From Aurantiochytrium sp. KH105 (lineage: Eukaryota; Sar; Bigyra; Thraustochytrida; Thraustochytriidae), in the NCBI GenBank assembly GCA_003116975.1, contig BGKB01000032.1:372001-436000 (forward strand): a stretch of DNA of 64,000 nucleotides, in the 5' to 3' direction. How positions within the stretch are numbered: the first letter of the stretch is position 1; every line of letters begins with the position of its first letter. Made by a program: the position numbers and the translations under genes. Shown piece by piece: positions 48,388 through 58,542 of the stretch. Under the pieces are notes generated by a model. The model had not been told where the DNA came from, ran no database searches, and worked only from the letters and a program-made list of their open reading frames with translations.

Positions 48388-48703
48388 TGGTGCCTCGAGT
48401 ACAAGCTTGTTCTCTGCTTCGCCCAAAGCACCTCTCCTCGAGCAAGAACAGCCAAGAACAAGTCTCACGCGCCGACGCAGACCCAGACGCAGACACCAAC
48501 GTGAACGCTGACGCAGACCCAGACGCCGTCTTCCTCGCGGCCGCCAAAGAGGACCAAGACCGGACGGTTATGCCTTTCTGCTGCTGCTGCCAGTGTGAGT
48601 CCCCGAAAGCATGGCGGGGACCCCAGTGTGTGTCTTGAGTTGCTTTCGATCAGCAGGCCCCAAACCAGGGCGTGCGTGTCACGGAGGAACCTGATCAAGC
48701 GAG
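48388..48703. promoter_or_regulatory. Divergent promoter Dam1-like / cyclodeaminase
   Basis: 316 bases between divergent starts. It includes a GACGCAGACCCA-type repeat at about 48471-48530. Confidence 0.4.
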
Positions 48704-49789
48704 ATGCTTGTGTTGAGCGACAACGTTGTACGCGAGCACGCCGTGACATGGCGCATTATCGCCGCGAACGAGAGAGCCTTTGCCGCTTTGCACGCAGGAA
48801 CGGCCATCGTGCCCCCTCGCATTGTGCTCGAGTTCGCCAATACGGAGGGCGCCTCGCTCTTCAAGCCTGGTGCCTTTGAAGACGAGGCCGTCTTCGGGCA
48901 AAAAGTGATCAATGTGCGACCTGGAAATGCCGCACGAGGCATGGGTACCACCCCTGCCGTGACGATGCTTTTCGACAAGGCATCTGGGGCGCCCGTCTGC
49001 CTTCTGAACGCCACCTACCTGACCGCCTTGCGGACTGCCGCAGGATCCGCCGTGGCTACAGCCCGCGTCGCGCCCCAAGATGTGCGCTGCCTCGTTATTT
49101 TTGGCGCTGGCCTCCAAGCCGAGGCGCACGCTACAACCATGTGCTGCGTACGAGACTTTGACAACGTCGTGATAATCAATCGCGACCAAAATCGAGCCGA
49201 GGCTCTGGCGGCGCAACTTCGGGAGCGTCTTGCCTCCATGCCCCGCGGCCCAGACGCACAGACCTTGGGCGATAATGTCCCTCAAATTTCCACAATATCT
49301 TCAGAGGATACGCTTGCTGTCGAAGCGGCCTGTCGTCGCGCAAATGTTGTTTGCACCACTACAGGCAGTCCGGTGCCTCTCTTTCGAGGCGAGTGGCTGC
49401 AACCAGGCACTCATGTAAACGCTGTCGGATCTTATCTTCCTGCTAACGCAGAGCTGGACGTGACCACAATCTCGCGCTGCGAACGGCTCATCGTCGATAC
49501 GAATGAAGCATGGGACGCCGGGGACCTGCTCAACGCTTTGAACGAGGGGGCTGTGAAAAAAGACCTTGCAGTTACCCTTGGTGCCCTTATTGCTTCTGGC
49601 GCAACTCCACCTGCGAACCATGCCGCCGACAGCGGCCTCGGTCCGAAGGGTATTTCCGTCTTTAAGTCTGTAGGCTCTGCCATTCAGGATATTGCTTCAG
49701 CGCTCCAGGTGTATGCGGACATCAAGGCCATGCAGGCAAGTGCAACGGGTTCCGCCGTCTCGATCGCAATTCAGGAGGTTCAGCTTTAG
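48704..49789 (+). CDS. Ornithine cyclodeaminase/mu-crystallin family protein
   Basis: Single exon, 361 residues, complete. The NAD(P)-binding Rossmann motif is seen in CLVIFGAGLQAEAHA (about 128-142), preceded by the substrate-domain block NATYLTALRTAAGSAVAT. TTTGSPVPLFRGEWLQPGTH and VNAVGSYLPANAELD follow, and the end has GISVFKSVGSAIQDIASA, all characteristic of the family. Members deaminate ornithine to proline, reduce cyclic ketimines (mu-crystallin, CRYM) or act on alanine or lysine derivatives. I cannot assign the substrate. No targeting signal is apparent, so it is probably cytosolic. Confidence 0.92.
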   Translation: MLVLSDNVVREHAVTWRIIAANERAFAALHAGTAIVPPRIVLEFANTEGASLFKPGAFEDEAVFGQKVINVRPGNAARGMGTTPAVTMLFDKASGAPVCLLNATYLTALRTAAGSAVATARVAPQDVRCLVIFGAGLQAEAHATTMCCVRDFDNVVIINRDQNRAEALAAQLRERLASMPRGPDAQTLGDNVPQISTISSEDTLAVEAACRRANVVCTTTGSPVPLFRGEWLQPGTHVNAVGSYLPANAELDVTTISRCERLIVDTNEAWDAGDLLNALNEGAVKKDLAVTLGALIASGATPPANHAADSGLGPKGISVFKSVGSAIQDIASALQVYADIKAMQASATGSAVSIAIQEVQL

Positions 49790-50229
49790 ATTTCAAGACA
49801 CAATAGATTTGGGGGGAAGCAAAGACAAGGGAGCAAGATGTGAGCGTCATTTCCGGGCGATGGCTGCATTTTTAGGGAGAGAATCTCTGCTCTCGTGTGG
49901 ACTCAAGCTCTTACAGTCATGGAAGCAATTACAAAAGGCTCCTTTTCGATTGCAATTATGGAGGTTCAAAGTACTTTGTCTGTGAAAAGCGGAAACAAAC
50001 ATACAAGTTGCTGCAGAGGTCATTTAGGAGCAATCACTGCATCCATAGGACAATTTTCCCACGATCTTGTAGTTCGAACATGTAATTGGGCAAAGCGTAA
50101 GTATCGACGCAATCTTTGAAGCCATTTTTTGAAGGACGCAGAAATCATCATCATCAATGTAAAAATACGTTTTTTGGAAATCCTACTTTGATCGTGGATC
50201 AAACAAGGCAACAGCAAATCGACAACGCA
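49790..50229. other. Convergent 3' region
   Basis: 440 bases between the cyclodeaminase and AATF genes, AT-richer than the coding DNA. No gene is supported. Confidence 0.6.
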
Positions 50230-51741
50230 CTATCTGCGAAAAAGGGATGCAAAGAGCTGAACGGTGTCCACGCTCGGTTCCTCGACGGGGCGAGGGGCAG
50301 CAAAGTTGACGAGTTTCTCGTGCACAGTGTAGCGCAATTTGCGGCCCTTGCTTGCGTTTGTGTCAACTTCACGCTTCTTGGGGTTCTTTTTCTGCTCGCG
50401 TTCAAGCTTGCGTCGCAAGCGATCTTGGACCTCCTCATCGTCCACGTCCGCCACGCGCGTAGCGCTAACAGCATTGCTAGAGCTCACAAAGGCGAGCAAA
50501 AGTTGCTGGTAGAACGAAGAATCATTGTACACTTCCATGTCGGAACCTTCTGTCTCCGCCTCAGTCTCGTCGGCCTTCTCGTCGTCATCACTTTCCGACC
50601 CTTGCGCAGCACCAATTGGTACCACACCTGGAGGACGAACTTGGGCACGCGAAATAAAGGCATTACCCCCCGACATGATCTCGTCGACCTGCTGGGAGAT
50701 GGTCCGGTTGACGGCCTTGAGGGCCTTGCGACTACCCCCTTGCGATTGGGTCGTACGCTGGTGCCAAACATCGAAAGTCTTTTCTGCAAACCTCTGCGCC
50801 CGGACGTTGCCCGCCTCGATCTCGGACCATGATGGGCTCCGCTTACGCTTTCGAGTGGGCGTGCTCTGTCCAGCGCTATCCTCCCCTTCATCCTCGGACG
50901 CGTCTCCACTCGCTGCGAGAAAACTTGCCTGTGCAGGGGCAGTAGTCTCACGAATTTGCACGAGCTTTTCGAGGATACCGCCGAGCTTGTCACTGCATGC
51001 CGTCATGAGCTCCTGGGCCTCATTGACCTTGCTGCGGTTCGTTGTGGTCTCCGATGCGACTTTTTCCAATGCGGCATCGGGCAACGGGAAGCGAAAAGAT
51101 GCCTGCATCAAGCCTTGTAGGCGTATCCTTAAACCAACGAGTTCGCACCACAACGAGTATTGGTTCTTGACATGAGCAGGGTCCTGGCGGCTCACACGTG
51201 GCTTGCGAAGAAGCATACGCTTCGACGCCTCTTCAACATCGTCATCATCATCTTCTTCTTCGTTGTCGTCGTCTTCGTCTTCGTCTTCGTCGTCATCGTC
51301 CTCCTCCTCTTCCATGTCTGTTACAGCACGAGAGCGTCGAGCCGCGAGAAGCTTTTCGAGATTGGCATCGAGATCTCCATCGCTTACGTCACTCATCTCA
51401 TCTTCCTCATCGTCATTGTCTTCGGCTTCGTCTTCTTCGTCTTCTTCTTCTTCGCTGGCAGCGGCGAGCAGCGTGGCACGGTCGACCTTTCGTCCACTGT
51501 ACTTGGGGTCAGTGACCAGGTCGCTGCGCCGAAGTTTGCGTCCCTCGGGTTTCTTCACGGACGGCGACGCCAGTTCTTCGTGGCCTTCATCGTGGCCATT
51601 GGCGCGCAAAGACGCCGCCTTCTTCTTGGCGGACTTGGGTCGGGCGTGCACGTCGCCAAAGTCGTCGGCTGTCTCCGGGTCGAGGGACTCGGGGGCCGGC
51701 CTGTTGTACTTGGCAAGTGCCTTGGCCAGAGACGAGCTCAT
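50230..51741 (-). CDS. AATF: AATF/Bfr2 nucleolar ribosome-biogenesis protein
   Basis: Single exon, 503 residues. Order of parts: a short N-terminal region with DLVTDPKYSGRKVDR, a long acidic region (about 95-170), the AATF/Che-1 domain (DPAHVKNQYSLWCELVGLRI then LQGLMQASFRFP), a middle basic region, and the C-terminal TRAUB domain (DSSFYQQLLLAFV, then RKLRYTVHEKLVNFAAP and DTVQLFASLF). In yeast, Bfr2 works in the small-subunit processome at early pre-rRNA cleavage; animal AATF also touches RNA polymerase II. Domain order and length are typical. Confidence 0.95.
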   Translation of the reverse strand: MSSSLAKALAKYNRPAPESLDPETADDFGDVHARPKSAKKKAASLRANGHDEGHEELASPSVKKPEGRKLRRSDLVTDPKYSGRKVDRATLLAAASEEEEDEEDEAEDNDDEEDEMSDVSDGDLDANLEKLLAARRSRAVTDMEEEEDDDDEDEDEDDDNEEEDDDDDVEEASKRMLLRKPRVSRQDPAHVKNQYSLWCELVGLRIRLQGLMQASFRFPLPDAALEKVASETTTNRSKVNEAQELMTACSDKLGGILEKLVQIRETTAPAQASFLAASGDASEDEGEDSAGQSTPTRKRKRSPSWSEIEAGNVRAQRFAEKTFDVWHQRTTQSQGGSRKALKAVNRTISQQVDEIMSGGNAFISRAQVRPPGVVPIGAAQGSESDDDEKADETEAETEGSDMEVYNDSSFYQQLLLAFVSSSNAVSATRVADVDDEEVQDRLRRKLEREQKKNPKKREVDTNASKGRKLRYTVHEKLVNFAAPRPVEEPSVDTVQLFASLFRR

Positions 51742-52391
51742 CTTTTCCCACGCCCTCGCCCTCGCCCTCGCCCTCGCGTTCTCGAGGTCGTCCCCGCCCT
51801 CTGCGAACTCTGCTTCGTTCTGCTCTACTCTGCCCCGCTCTGCTCTGCTCTGCTCTGCCCCGCTCTGCTCCTCGGCGAGGGCTGCGTTGCGTTATGTGCG
51901 TGGGTGGGTGGCTGGGTTGGTTGGGTGGGCTCTCCTCGTCGTGCTCGCCAATGACTGGGCAACGACAGACGTCCCTCACACCCCCAGGGTCCGCAACTTT
52001 AACAAATTGGCCTCCCTCGAAAGGGGTTACTGCAGAAGTATTTCGCGTCGCTCGCGGACGAGCGACTCCTGATGTCCGCAACGCAATTTGTCCGCAACGG
52101 ATCAACTGGCATACAGAGGAGAAAGGGGGAGAGAAGGAAAGCTTCAAGCTTCCGAGCACTCTCATCATCACAGCACAGCAGGCACGTAGTGAGTAGCAGC
52201 AGCAGCGACCACGACGCGCGCAGACCGTTTGGCCGGGCGCGGCAGGCCGGCCAGCTGCAGCGGCGGCCGGACGCGCGGCGCGCTGCGAGGCCGACGCCGC
52301 GCAGCCTGACGGACAGGCGGCAGGCAAGAACGTTAGCAGCAGGAGCAGCTGCAGCTGCCAGAGGAGAACAAGGACGAGGAGGACAAGAAAG
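51742..52391. promoter_or_regulatory. Divergent promoter AATF / coiled-coil gene
   Basis: 650 bases between divergent starts. It has a CTCGCC run next to the AATF ATG, CTGCTCTG repeats near 51830-51870 and a GTGGGTGGGTGG run near 51900. Confidence 0.4.
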
Positions 52392-55300
52392 ATGCGGAGC
52401 GGCGGTTTCTCTGTTGTCGAGAACGACGCCAACGCGCTCTCAGACTTGGATCGCCGCCGGCAGGGTATGAGGCACGTGGACACAAAAAGACCTGGCGGCG
52501 CAAGAAGAAGTCATCATGACGGAGATGACGATGAAGAAGAAGCCAAGTCGTCCTGCGCAAGCAGCGCGCCCATGGGAACCCACGGCAGGAGAAGAAGAAC
52601 GTCATCGACGGCCGCAAGTACGACCACGACGACCACCACAATGCGTGTAGTACCGAGCGAGACTGCGAACGCAGGAGAGATTGCCTTTCGTGAGCGATAC
52701 GCCACGCTTAAGCGCATCTACCAGCGCAGACTCGAAGAACTGACCCGATGCGCTCGAGATGTCCAGGTCCTCGTGCAAACCGACCCTGTCTTGCAGAATA
52801 TGAAAGCAGAAGCTACCACGGCTCCCTTTGCCCCTGCACGGGCCATGGAAATTGCGAATGAAGCCCTCGAGGCGGAGCGAGAGGCGCATATTGATCAGCT
52901 CGCCGAGGATTTGAGCCTGGCCTCGGGCGAGGTGTCCCGCCTGCGAGCCCAGCTGGCACAGCGCGAAGCTGCTCTTGTCGACGCGCGGTCAGAATCGGGC
53001 CGATCGGAGACGCTTGCTCGTCGGCAGTTTCACGAGCTGAGCGAGGCAGAGCGCGCAACCCGACAGCGCATGGGCGCGTTGGAGGCAGATCTTGCAAAGG
53101 TTCGCGATGCTCGGAAAAGAGAGCATCGCGCCATGCGTCAGGCTTTGCGCCGCTTGCGCCATGCCCTCTTTCGCAGCGCTCTTCCTTCAGGGGGCGCGGA
53201 CTTTTTGAATGCAAGCAACATGGAAAACTTTGCTCCGAGCGCTACTGGCTTTGCCAACGGCGTCGATGCCTCTGTACTACTTGAATTTACGAGCGGGGAC
53301 CCTGACGGCTCGATGGGCGATACGTTGGATATTCTCGATGAACTTGAGGGCGAGGGCGAAAGCGGAGGCGAAGGGAATGGGGGTGCACGTCTTGTTCAAG
53401 CTCTCAATAAGCTCACTCACTTGCATGAACGCACCAAGTCAACGACGAGTTCGCGAAGCCGCCAGGAAAGCGAATCCCGAGCTCAAGAAGTGAAAATGCT
53501 CCGAGACAAGCTTAGCGAGGCCACGCAAGCGATCAAAGGTCTCGAGGCACGTCTCCAAGCCGAGGCAGGTCGGCATGCAGGTTTGCAGGCTGAGACGCGA
53601 GTGGCTCGCGAAGCTCTCGCGCGAAGCGAGGAAGAGCGTCTGGAGCTTCGGCAGCAGTACCTGGCTCTCGGGTCGAAACTTCAAGCGGTTGCTGCGTCAA
53701 CGCGCGCTGAGTCAGCACAGGAAGAGGAGAACCGTCGCGCTCGTGCGCGCGAGGCTGAAGATGCGCGACAGGCCGTCTGTGCTGCCAATGAAAAGCTTCA
53801 GCGCGAGCTTGAGGAGGCTGCTGCACTTGCTGCGAAGAGGGACCGTCGCATCGAAGAACTCGAGGCCAAACTGGACCAGGCCCAGAGCGCGGCTCGACAC
53901 GAAGTGGACACCTTGCGTCAAACGTTAGCACAGCAGGTTGAGAATGAAAGGAGCAAACGCAAGCAAGTCCAGGAACGACTTGAAGAAACGAAGCTTGAGC
54001 ACGCTGCGCGTCTCCAAGACGCTCGCGAGCAAATGGCAGCTGCGATTCAAGGCGCGCAGGCAGAACGTAGCAAATGGGAAGGCGAGAAGGAGCGCCAAGT
54101 CCGTGAGCACCAGCAGCAAGCAGAAGCGCAGTTTCAGCGGCTTTTGGACGCAAAGCAAAAGGAGCTCGAGCACGTGCTCCAGGCGCAGCGGTCAGAGGTC
54201 GAGCGCCAGCATGACGAGGCAGAGCGTGTAGAACGCGCAGTGACTGCGCGTCTGCACGCCATTGTCAAGGACCACATTTCTCTCGAGCAACACGAACAGA
54301 TTTTAGCTTCGCAGGTCGCGAATGCTCGCGCCGAAGTGGAGCATCGAATGCAGGACGCGCTCTCACGCTCGGAACGCACGCGGGAGCGTGCCTTGTCCGA
54401 GGTCGAGGATCGTGCCTCTCGCGTTCACGCGGCCGCCGCTGACGCGATGGATCAGGAAAACAATTTGCTCAAGACGCAGTTGGCCCAGCTCCAACGCGAG
54501 CATCAGGAGCTAGAGTCCGCTTTTGAAGCAGACCGCCGTGCTGCCGTGGCACTTCGCAAGGAAGCTGAGGATGCCAAGAAGGCGCGCCAGACGCACGCCA
54601 GCCAGCTGCGTCAGGCCTTGCATAATATTGCCCGCCTTCGGGAGGTCGCCACGACGGAGCGCGAGCGCCGCATAGCTGCAGAGCGTGCCTGTGCAGAGGT
54701 CCGAAAAGGCGCTCGGGCCGAGGTAACGACGGAACTTGATGTCGCGCGCGCCGAAATCGCGAGTCTTCAGATGCGCGCTCTCGAAGCTGAGCGGGCCAGA
54801 ACTGATTTGGAGTCTTCGCTGCGCGAGGAACATCGTCAACTCGAAGCACGATCCGCAGAAGCAGCAAGCGAAGCGGCGCTTCGCATTGCTGCTCTCGAGG
54901 CGGAGCGTGAACGGACCCTCGGCGAAGCGCTAGCGAGTGCCACTGCAGAAAAGGAGAAGCAACTGGTCGCTGCAAAGCACGAGTTCGACCTCTTTCGTCT
55001 TCAGGCGGACGCACAGCGGAAACAGCTCGAGTCCCAGATTGCAAGTCTTGAGACGTCTCGCGCGAGTCTCGAGGCCGCTGCTGCGCAGGTTTCGGGAAAT
55101 GCGCAGGCTCTGGACGCCCGGGCGGTTGCCGCTTCGCACGAAATCGAGTCTCTTCGCACCGCGCTACACGGGGCTCAGCAAGAGGCTGAAGAGGCCCGCA
55201 GTCGTGCCCAGACGCTCGAGACGCGGCTTGCGTCAATCAAACGTCAGCAGCGTACGGAGCGTCTAAAGGTCGGCAAGGCAGTCGACAGCTGCCGTAATTT

Positions 55301-56489
55301 GCGAGGAGCGATTAAACCTGTGGGGCGTGAGGTGCAGCGTGCTCTCGACGAGGGCCATCGGGATCTCGTTCGCCTTGGCGGGGAGTTGGAACGTCATTTG
55401 TGCTCGCGTGTGCGCAGATCCGAGGCAAAGGCAGCCGCCGAGGCCGAGGCCAAGGGGAATTTGATATCTGCGCAGGCGAACGAGCAAGCCGAGGCCGCGC
55501 GTCGTGAGCTGGCCGAGGCAATGGACAGCTCGCAGCAGGCACTAGCGGATCGGGACGAGATGTTGAGAAAGCAGGATCAGCGTCTTGCTGAGACACAGTC
55601 AAAGCTTGACGCACTCGCCGTGTCCTTGGCAGCGAAAGAAGCCGCTTTGGATAAAGCAGAGCAAAGCCTTCGGGACGCGCAGGTCCAGATACAAGCAGAA
55701 AGACGGGAGACGCAAAGCGCACAGGGACGCGTCGAGGCCCGGGATGCGCGTTTGGCCGAGCTGACGCAGCGTCTCGACCGCGCGCAAGGCGGTTTCGCGA
55801 GTGTTGTTGCTACGTTGCGCGCAGAAGTCGGTTTCTCAAACGAGCTTGCCGACGATCTTCTTGACGAAGAACGGCGCGTGAAGATCGGGGTGCCGGCCCT
55901 TGTGTCTGCAATTCGTGATGCACAGACTGCCGCGTGCATGGGCGCAAGTGCAAATGAGAGTCTTGCCTCGCAGTTGCAGTCTGCCCGTCTCGAAGTCGAT
56001 TCGCTCCAGCAGGAAGTGCAAAAGGCTCGTAGCGCGCTCGAGACCGAATCGGAAAAGCATCAGGATGCGATATCTCGACTTTCTCGAGCGCATCAGGAAG
56101 CTCGCGAGGAGCTTCAGCGGGGGATTGAACGTGCCAAGAGCGACCAGGTGGAACTTCGCGCTCGTCTGCAGCAAGAGCGGCTGACGAATAAGTCGTTGCG
56201 AGAGCAGCTGACGTCTGCTCCGCTTCCCCCGCCTCGCTTTGCGCCGGCGCCTCCAACGTCTCCAACGCACTCTTTGCGCTCTGGGGTCTCCACCGCAGCT
56301 CGATCGTTTGGAGACGTGCAGCGATTGCTGGAGCGGTCTGCGGTGATTGATCGCAAGGCGCGCTCGCTGATGATGTCGAGGTCCTCCGCCTCGGTCTCCT
56401 CCACCATGTTCACGTCATCTTCCTCAACTAAGACAGGTCATGCATCGCCACGGTCCGTGTCTTCGCGGTTCACACACGTCTTGCAATAA
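52392..56489 (+). CDS. Long coiled-coil protein, basal-body/cytoskeleton type
   Basis: Single exon, 1365 residues from the first ATG. After about 100 disordered residues, a conserved-looking helical segment (FRERYATLKRIYQRRLEELT, then LVQTDPVLQNM) leads into nearly continuous heptad-rich coiled coil, with Glu, Arg, Gln and Ala dominating and only short breaks (about 270-330). The last 110 residues are Ser/Pro-rich (SSTMFTSSSSTKTG). Such proteins are common at centrosomes, basal bodies and the Golgi, but coiled coils cannot be assigned by eye to a family. Codon use is like the neighbours, and the frame is intact over 4 kb. Confidence 0.8.
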   Translation: MRSGGFSVVENDANALSDLDRRRQGMRHVDTKRPGGARRSHHDGDDDEEEAKSSCASSAPMGTHGRRRRTSSTAASTTTTTTTMRVVPSETANAGEIAFRERYATLKRIYQRRLEELTRCARDVQVLVQTDPVLQNMKAEATTAPFAPARAMEIANEALEAEREAHIDQLAEDLSLASGEVSRLRAQLAQREAALVDARSESGRSETLARRQFHELSEAERATRQRMGALEADLAKVRDARKREHRAMRQALRRLRHALFRSALPSGGADFLNASNMENFAPSATGFANGVDASVLLEFTSGDPDGSMGDTLDILDELEGEGESGGEGNGGARLVQALNKLTHLHERTKSTTSSRSRQESESRAQEVKMLRDKLSEATQAIKGLEARLQAEAGRHAGLQAETRVAREALARSEEERLELRQQYLALGSKLQAVAASTRAESAQEEENRRARAREAEDARQAVCAANEKLQRELEEAAALAAKRDRRIEELEAKLDQAQSAARHEVDTLRQTLAQQVENERSKRKQVQERLEETKLEHAARLQDAREQMAAAIQGAQAERSKWEGEKERQVREHQQQAEAQFQRLLDAKQKELEHVLQAQRSEVERQHDEAERVERAVTARLHAIVKDHISLEQHEQILASQVANARAEVEHRMQDALSRSERTRERALSEVEDRASRVHAAAADAMDQENNLLKTQLAQLQREHQELESAFEADRRAAVALRKEAEDAKKARQTHASQLRQALHNIARLREVATTERERRIAAERACAEVRKGARAEVTTELDVARAEIASLQMRALEAERARTDLESSLREEHRQLEARSAEAASEAALRIAALEAERERTLGEALASATAEKEKQLVAAKHEFDLFRLQADAQRKQLESQIASLETSRASLEAAAAQVSGNAQALDARAVAASHEIESLRTALHGAQQEAEEARSRAQTLETRLASIKRQQRTERLKVGKAVDSCRNLRGAIKPVGREVQRALDEGHRDLVRLGGELERHLCSRVRRSEAKAAAEAEAKGNLISAQANEQAEAARRELAEAMDSSQQALADRDEMLRKQDQRLAETQSKLDALAVSLAAKEAALDKAEQSLRDAQVQIQAERRETQSAQGRVEARDARLAELTQRLDRAQGGFASVVATLRAEVGFSNELADDLLDEERRVKIGVPALVSAIRDAQTAACMGASANESLASQLQSARLEVDSLQQEVQKARSALETESEKHQDAISRLSRAHQEAREELQRGIERAKSDQVELRARLQQERLTNKSLREQLTSAPLPPPRFAPAPPTSPTHSLRSGVSTAARSFGDVQRLLERSAVIDRKARSLMMSRSSASVSSTMFTSSSSTKTGHASPRSVSSRFTHVLQ

Positions 56490-56849
56490 GCCTGGGTGAC
56501 TGCTGTGTTGTAATCTTGCATTGTTGTGCTGTGCCGCCATCTGTGCCCACGAATCTGATGATTTCTATAGTTCGAAAGTAAGATTATCGTAAGAAACTTG
56601 CAAAAGTCTCTTTTCTTCTCTTCGCTCGCGAGATCGATCTTTTTGTCCCTACAGATAGATGAAGAGAAGCGAAAGAAACCCAAATGAAGCGGGTCGGGCG
56701 GGACAATTTGTAGATGCAAGGACATGTTGTGAAGAAGAAGAGTGATGCGGCAAAACGATTGACACATGATAATGATGAGATTGATTATGTAAAGTTGTTG
56801 TTAGTAGTGTTGTTGTTGTTGTGACTTGGTGAATTGGAGAGCTTCCTTG
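56490..56849. other. Convergent 3' region
   Basis: 360 bases between the coiled-coil and enoyl-CoA hydratase genes. A (GTT)n stretch lies at 56797-56820. No gene seen. Confidence 0.6.
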
Positions 56850-57629
56850 TTAGAGCTTGCCGGTGAAACGCGGGGCGCGCTTCTCAATAAAGGCGAGCGG
56901 ACCCTCCTTGAAGTCCGGGGTCTTGGCGAGAAATCGCATTCCCTCGGACGAAGCCTTCCAGGCATCGGCGTCGGAGCCGTAGACTGTCTGAAGAGCGATC
57001 TCACGAGCCTTGCGGACTGCGAGCGGAGCGTTGACCTCGATGCGCTTGGCAAGCTTGAGAGCGGCTTCAACGACCTGGCCAGGCTCGACGAGCTCGTTAA
57101 CAAAGCCCAGCGAGTACATGCGCTCCGCGGTGAGCGGGTCTCCGGTGAGAAGCAGTTCCATGGCGATGGCTTGGGGCAGCTTGCGGGGAAGACGGAACAT
57201 GCCACCGGCAGCCGGGACGAGGGAGCGCTTGACCTCGGGCACGCCGAATTTGGCCTTGGTAGAGGCGACGACGAGATCGCATGTGAGCACGAGCTCGCAG
57301 CCTCCGGCAAGCGCGAAGCCATCGACGGCTGCAATCATGGGCTTCGTGCGAGGAAAGTGGACGAAGCCGCCAAAGCCGCCCTTGGGGGTCTCGATGCTTT
57401 GGCCGGCGTTGATGGCCTTGAGGTCTGCGCCTGCGCAAAAGACCTTTTCGTGCGAGGAGGCGAGGATGCCGATCCAGAGGTCGTTGTCCTTTTCGAAGTC
57501 CTCCATCAGGCTCTCCATGCGCTTGGAGAGGTCTCCGGAGACCGCGTTCATGGCCTTGGGCCTGTTGAGGGTGAAGATGGCCACATGCCCGCGGCGCTCA
57601 AAGCGAACCAGTTCGTCGTCTCCGGCCAT
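56850..57629 (-). CDS. Enoyl-CoA hydratase/isomerase
   Basis: Single exon; the ATG at 57629 gives 259 residues, the usual length. Crotonase-fold marks are present: LNRPKAMNAV, the oxyanion-hole strands FCAGADLKAI and GFALAGGCE, and both catalytic glutamates, E112 (GGCE) and E132 (FGVPE), 20 residues apart as in crotonase. The C-terminus GPLAFIEKRAPRFTGKL is typical of hydratases of fatty-acid or branched-chain oxidation. The frame is open upstream to another ATG at 57818, adding 63 residues with a QQAT repeat. I treat that as 5' UTR, but it could encode an extended form. The final GKL is close to, but not, a consensus peroxisomal signal; no clear mitochondrial presequence is seen with the short start. 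Confidence 0.92.
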   Translation of the reverse strand: MAGDDELVRFERRGHVAIFTLNRPKAMNAVSGDLSKRMESLMEDFEKDNDLWIGILASSHEKVFCAGADLKAINAGQSIETPKGGFGGFVHFPRTKPMIAAVDGFALAGGCELVLTCDLVVASTKAKFGVPEVKRSLVPAAGGMFRLPRKLPQAIAMELLLTGDPLTAERMYSLGFVNELVEPGQVVEAALKLAKRIEVNAPLAVRKAREIALQTVYGSDADAWKASSEGMRFLAKTPDFKEGPLAFIEKRAPRFTGKL

Positions 57630-58542
57630 GGTTGCTTGCTGGGTTGCTTGCTGGGTTGCTTGCTGGGTTGCTTGCTGGGCTGCTTGCTGGGTTGCTGGAT
57701 TGCTCGCTGCGCGCGGATTGCTCTGCTGCGTTGCCGGACTGGCGGGGCTCTCGCTCTCTGCTTGGTTTCTGCTCGACTCTCTAGGATTGGACTTGCCGCA
57801 GTCGGACTTAGACTTCATGAGACACTCACTCACTGTCAGCAGGCAACAGAGCAGAGCTTGGCGCTGGCCCTGGCAGCCTGTGCGGCACGGCAGAGGATCG
57901 AGGAGCGAGGAGCGAGGATCGAGGAGCGAAGGGGTCGATCGAAACGATTTCGGGGAGGATCGCTCACATTTGTCAGCAGCAGCTGCAGCAGTGCAGCTGC
58001 AGCAGTGCAGCTGCAGCAGGCGGGTGCCACGACGTCGCGTACGAACACAACGAGCAACGCTGCCTTGCAATCGGTGCTCGCCTACCTCCTACGCTGCGTC
58101 TATCCAGGGCCGGCTGCGGCGGGCAGACTTTTCGCATGCTTGCGCAGACTCGCAACGCCAAGACGTTTGTTTGCAGCCAGGTGGGACGCTGGGAGCGGTG
58201 GCCTCGCTCCCTCCCTCCCTCCCTCCCTGGCCTACCCCACAATTCATCTGCTACCTAATCTATAGCCCACCGTCCTTGCCTTGCAGGAGGGCCGACGGTG
58301 AGTGGGCGCAAGGAGAGCGACGAAGAGCTGACAAGCGTCGTTGCAAGCTGGCAAGCAAGCAAGCTACGAGCCTGCCCGCTCCGGGGCGAGAAGGCCGAGC
58401 CAGCCAGCCGGCGTAGCTGCCAGGGCGAAGTGGTAGGGCGGGCAGGCAGGCAGGCAGGCGACTCGCTGACGTCCCGTGGGTGACCTCGGCTCACCCGCTG
58501 GCCGGTAAAAGCGAGCTGAAGAGAGCTGGAGCGAACGAGGGG
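57630..58542. promoter_or_regulatory. Divergent promoter enoyl-CoA hydratase / PIG-M
   Basis: About 910 bases between divergent starts, with a 12-base repeat next to the hydratase ATG, CTGCAGCAG repeats near 57975-58020, a (CCCT)n run at about 58207-58228 and a (GGCA)n run at 58440-58459. Confidence 0.4.
57632..57700. repeat. 12-bp tandem repeat (GTTGCTTGCTGG)
   Basis: Five to six units immediately upstream of the hydratase ATG. On the minus strand they read in frame as QQAT repeats. Confidence 0.95.
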
